This document shows, one piece after another, positions 7,194 through 9,055 of a stretch of 9,055 nucleotides of DNA. The notes below the pieces were generated by a model, which did no database searches, was not told the DNA's origin, and saw only the letters and a list, made by a program, of their open reading frames with translations. Within the stretch, counting starts at the first letter, position 1. The number at the start of each line of letters is the position of its first letter. A program made the translations under genes and the position numbers. This DNA is from an uncultured Clostridia bacterium (GTDB lineage Bacteria; Bacillota; Clostridia; Christensenellales; CAG-917), in the NCBI GenBank assembly GCA_947629635.1, contig CANREO010000030.1, positions 1 to 9,055 on the forward strand. The letters are read 5' to 3'.

Positions 7194-8321
7194 ATGCAAA
7201 TATATATACATCTGCCTTTTTGCAAGGCAAAATGCCAATATTGCGATTTCAACTCGTACGCTCAAACTGACGATGCGACCAAATTCTCCTATCTTGCCGC
7301 GCTCAGATCCGAACTCAAAATGGCCGGTAAGCAATTTGCGCATGCACAGATAAAAACTATCTATATAGGGGGCGGCACGCCTAGCGTTCTCGACGCCGCG
7401 GCAATTGCTCAGATATGTCAAACGCTGCGCTCCGCCTTCGATTTGACAGATTTAAAAGAGTTTACCATAGAGGCAAATCCGGAAAGTTTAACAGAGGAAA
7501 AACTCGCCGCATACAGACAGGAGGGGATAAATCGCATAAGCATAGGGGCACAAAGCCTGGACGACAGAAATCTCAAAAGCTTGGGCAGGTTGCATAGCGC
7601 AATACAGGCCATAGAAAAGTTGAAACTCGCCGGGCAATATTTTGACAATGTTTCCTGCGATTTGATGATTGGTCTGCCTTATGACAGCGATGGAGCCGTT
7701 AAGGAAGAGATTTTACGGTTGGCTCCGCTTGTCAAACATATGTCCGTATATCAACTTACGCTTGAAAAAGACACGCCGCTTGCAAAAAGAGCGGAGGACG
7801 GAAGAGTGCTCCTGCCGTCCGACGATGAAGTGGCAGATTTGCAAAATACTGCGTTAGATACCTTGAAATCTTGTGGATTTTACAGATATGAAGTATCAAA
7901 TTATGCGCGTAAAAGTTATGAGTCGATGCACAATATGGGATATTGGACCGATGAGGAGTATTTGGGGATAGGCGCGGGAGCACATTCGTACATTAAAACG
8001 CTTGACGGAAAAAAACCTCTTGAAAATGCCATAAGATTTGCGTCTCCCAAAAATATAAACGCATATATTGCCGGAATAAACTGCGTTGACGCATTTGATA
8101 AAGTGCCACGCGTGGAGATGACGGTCCTAAGAGAGGAAGACGTGCGATTTGAGCGAATCATGCTCGGATTGCGTACTACAAAGGGAGTTGAAAAAGAGTT
8201 GCTGGAAGGCAAAATTCCTCCTTATATGCAAAAGTTTTTTGTTTTGAAAGACGGCAGATATTCTCTGACGGACGAGGGGTTTATGGTGATGAACAGTTTG
8301 CTCGTGCAAATTTTGCCGTAA
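7194..8321 (+). CDS. hemW: HemW, radical SAM haem chaperone family (oxygen-independent coproporphyrinogen III oxidase-like)
   Basis: This 375-residue protein is of normal HemW length. The radical SAM cluster motif CxxxCxxC lies at C10, C14 and C17 within HLPFCKAKCQYCDF; the residue pattern CDF, rather than CxC, points to HemW rather than HemN. The SAM-contact motif GGGTPS is at residues 59-64. Other family blocks are EANPESLT, RISIGAQS, DLMIGLPYD, EVSNYAR and GIGAGAHSY. HemW binds haem and is thought to deliver it to target proteins; older annotations call it coproporphyrinogen oxidase. The ATG at 7194 starts one base after the lepA stop, without a clear ribosome binding site, so it is probably translated by coupling to lepA. 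An in-frame upstream start at 7062 lies inside lepA and is not credible. lepA-hemW is a widespread pair in Firmicutes. Confidence 0.94.
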   Translation: MQIYIHLPFCKAKCQYCDFNSYAQTDDATKFSYLAALRSELKMAGKQFAHAQIKTIYIGGGTPSVLDAAAIAQICQTLRSAFDLTDLKEFTIEANPESLTEEKLAAYRQEGINRISIGAQSLDDRNLKSLGRLHSAIQAIEKLKLAGQYFDNVSCDLMIGLPYDSDGAVKEEILRLAPLVKHMSVYQLTLEKDTPLAKRAEDGRVLLPSDDEVADLQNTALDTLKSCGFYRYEVSNYARKSYESMHNMGYWTDEEYLGIGAGAHSYIKTLDGKKPLENAIRFASPKNINAYIAGINCVDAFDKVPRVEMTVLREEDVRFERIMLGLRTTKGVEKELLEGKIPPYMQKFFVLKDGRYSLTDEGFMVMNSLLVQILP

Positions 8322-8409
8322 TATAAAAGATTTTGCGGCATAATGTTGATAAACTTGAAAAACATAAGCCGACCGATAGGAAATATTTAAGATTTATTCG
8401 TTTATATGA

Positions 8410-8438
8410 TTGCGCAAAGTTCCTTTATTTGTTATAAT
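8410..8438 (+). promoter_or_regulatory. Promoter of the PRPP synthetase gene
   Basis: TTGCGC (8410-8415) and a perfect TATAAT (8433-8438) are spaced by 17 bases. Transcription would start near 8445, giving a leader of about 160 bases before the ATG at 8605. The stretch before it (8322-8409) is AT-rich and shows no convincing terminator for hemW. Confidence 0.65.
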
Positions 8439-8442
8439 TTAT

Positions 8443-8460
8443 ACAAGAATTGTTTCTTGT
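8443..8460 (+). repeat. Inverted repeat at the expected transcription start of the PRPP synthetase gene
   Basis: ACAAGAA (8443-8449) and TTCTTGT (8454-8460) are perfect 7-base arms around TTGT. The element begins about five bases after the -10 box. It could be an operator for a repressor or a 5'-terminal RNA hairpin that stabilises the transcript; the sequence does not decide between them. Confidence 0.5.
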
Positions 8461-8604
8461 GCCTATACGACGCCTGAAATTAACTCCCGAAGTTGTGAGG
8501 CGCGCATGCATGATGAAACGTAACGCGTACAAGCTTTTGCCCGAACGTATTTTCGACGGGTGGGGGAAGCAAAAAGAGATAAGTTACATAGTTGGAGGAA
8601 ACCG
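8461..8604 (+). promoter_or_regulatory. Structured 5' leader of the PRPP synthetase gene, unassigned
   Basis: This non-coding stretch is richer in G and C than the spacer before it and can fold. CGCCT (8471-8475) pairs with AGGCG (8498-8502), enclosing TAACT (8481-8485) with AGTTG (8491-8495) and loop CCCGA. A second hairpin is CCCG (8540-8543) with CGGG (8557-8560), flanked by GCTT (8533-8536) with AAGC (8567-8570). TTTTGC (8535-8540) can instead pair with GCAAAA (8569-8574). CTCC (8484-8487) is complementary to part of the ribosome binding site GGAGG (8594-8598). I do not recognise a known riboswitch or small RNA consensus. A regulatory leader is inference from length, pairing and position. 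Confidence 0.4.
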
Positions 8605-9055
8605 ATGACACCCGATTTCTCTGTTTTTGGGGAAACACCCAGTGCGCCGATTGCGCTTATCGCGACGCCCGGCGCAGAGGAACTTGCACAGCTTATTGAC
8701 AAACGCCTTATCACGCTTTACAGCGAATCGCACCTCGGGAAAAGGTTGAAGAAAGACACGTTCATTTTGAAATCGTCATGTCCTCGCTTCACCAACGGCG
8801 ACGCCAAGGGACTCATTGACGAAACGGTGCGCGGAAAGGACTTGTATATCATATGCGACCCAGGCAATCACGGCGTAACATATAAAATGATGGGCATCGA
8901 GGTGCCGTTGACGCCGGACGAGCATTACGCCAATTTGAAACGTATAATCTGTGCGTGTACGGGTAAGCCGGCAAGAATCACCGTCATCATGCCTATGCTC
9001 TATGGCGGCAGGCAACATCGCAGAAACGCCCGGGAATCGCTAGATTGCGCAATGA
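8605..9055 (+). CDS. prs: Ribose-phosphate pyrophosphokinase (PRPP synthetase), 3'-truncated by window edge
   Basis: ATG at 8605 follows GGAGG (8594-8598) with six bases of spacing, and the frame is open to the window end (150 codons). The enzyme makes PRPP from ribose 5-phosphate and ATP for purine, pyrimidine, histidine, tryptophan and NAD synthesis. The N-terminal PRPP synthetase pattern is visible: IALIATPGAEELAQLID (16-32), RFTNGDAKG (61-69) in place of the classic FSDGE block, ETVRGKDLYIICD (73-85), and ARITVIMPMLYGGRQHRRN with RESLDCA in place of the classic ARQDR block. RQHR followed by RESLDCA fits a divergent, longer PRPP synthetase subtype (about 390 residues) that I recall from Clostridia. 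The phosphoribosyltransferase-type PRPP-binding loop would lie in the missing C-terminal half, so activity cannot be judged here. It has its own promoter and a long leader. Confidence 0.86.
   Translation, partial: MTPDFSVFGETPSAPIALIATPGAEELAQLIDKRLITLYSESHLGKRLKKDTFILKSSCPRFTNGDAKGLIDETVRGKDLYIICDPGNHGVTYKMMGIEVPLTPDEHYANLKRIICACTGKPARITVIMPMLYGGRQHRRNARESLDCAM

Noticed and set aside
8322..8409. Possible terminator after hemW
   Set aside because: CGGC (8336-8339) and GCCG (8368-8371) can pair, but the stem is interrupted and no T-run follows.

Overview
The window looks like a chromosomal housekeeping segment from a Bacillota (Firmicutes) member of the Clostridia type, probably an uncultivated anaerobe. 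This rests on the rbgA-rnhB-yraN cluster, the lepA-hemW pair, AGGAGG-type ribosome binding sites, TATAAT-type promoters in AT-rich spacers, and a PRPP synthetase of the long 'RQHR' subtype that I associate with Clostridia. The lineage is inference. I see no CRISPR array, insertion sequence, tRNA, rRNA or phage gene.

Left part (1-4448, all + strand): the C-terminal two thirds of the ribosome-assembly GTPase RbgA; after an AT-rich gap, rnhB (RNase HII), overlapping by ATGA with a YraN-family nuclease-like gene that carries an extra segment. A promoter and a short leader hairpin then precede rplS (ribosomal protein L19). 33 bases after rplS starts a 719-residue membrane protein with a lipoprotein-like signal, an extracellular beta-sandwich (carbohydrate-binding-like) domain and about a dozen membrane helices, probably a GT-C type glycosyltransferase. 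It is the least ordinary gene here.

Middle (4449-5406): a bidirectional hairpin terminator separates the membrane-protein gene from a convergent glycerophosphodiester phosphodiesterase gene on the - strand. Between that gene and lepA lie two near-consensus promoters that point in opposite directions and overlap almost completely.

Right part (5407-9055, + strand): lepA (elongation factor 4) is broken by an apparent 11-base deletion between its G4 and G5 motifs; hemW follows one base after the lepA stop. A 283-base spacer holds a good promoter and a roughly 160-base structured leader, followed by the first 150 codons of a PRPP synthetase gene cut by the window end.

Most genes serve ribosome assembly and translation (RbgA, L19, LepA), genome maintenance (RNase HII, perhaps YraN), haem handling (HemW), lipid turnover and nucleotide precursor supply. 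The points most worth checking are the lepA lesion, the CBM-like/GT-C fusion placed directly behind rplS, and the unassigned leader RNA of the PRPP synthetase gene.
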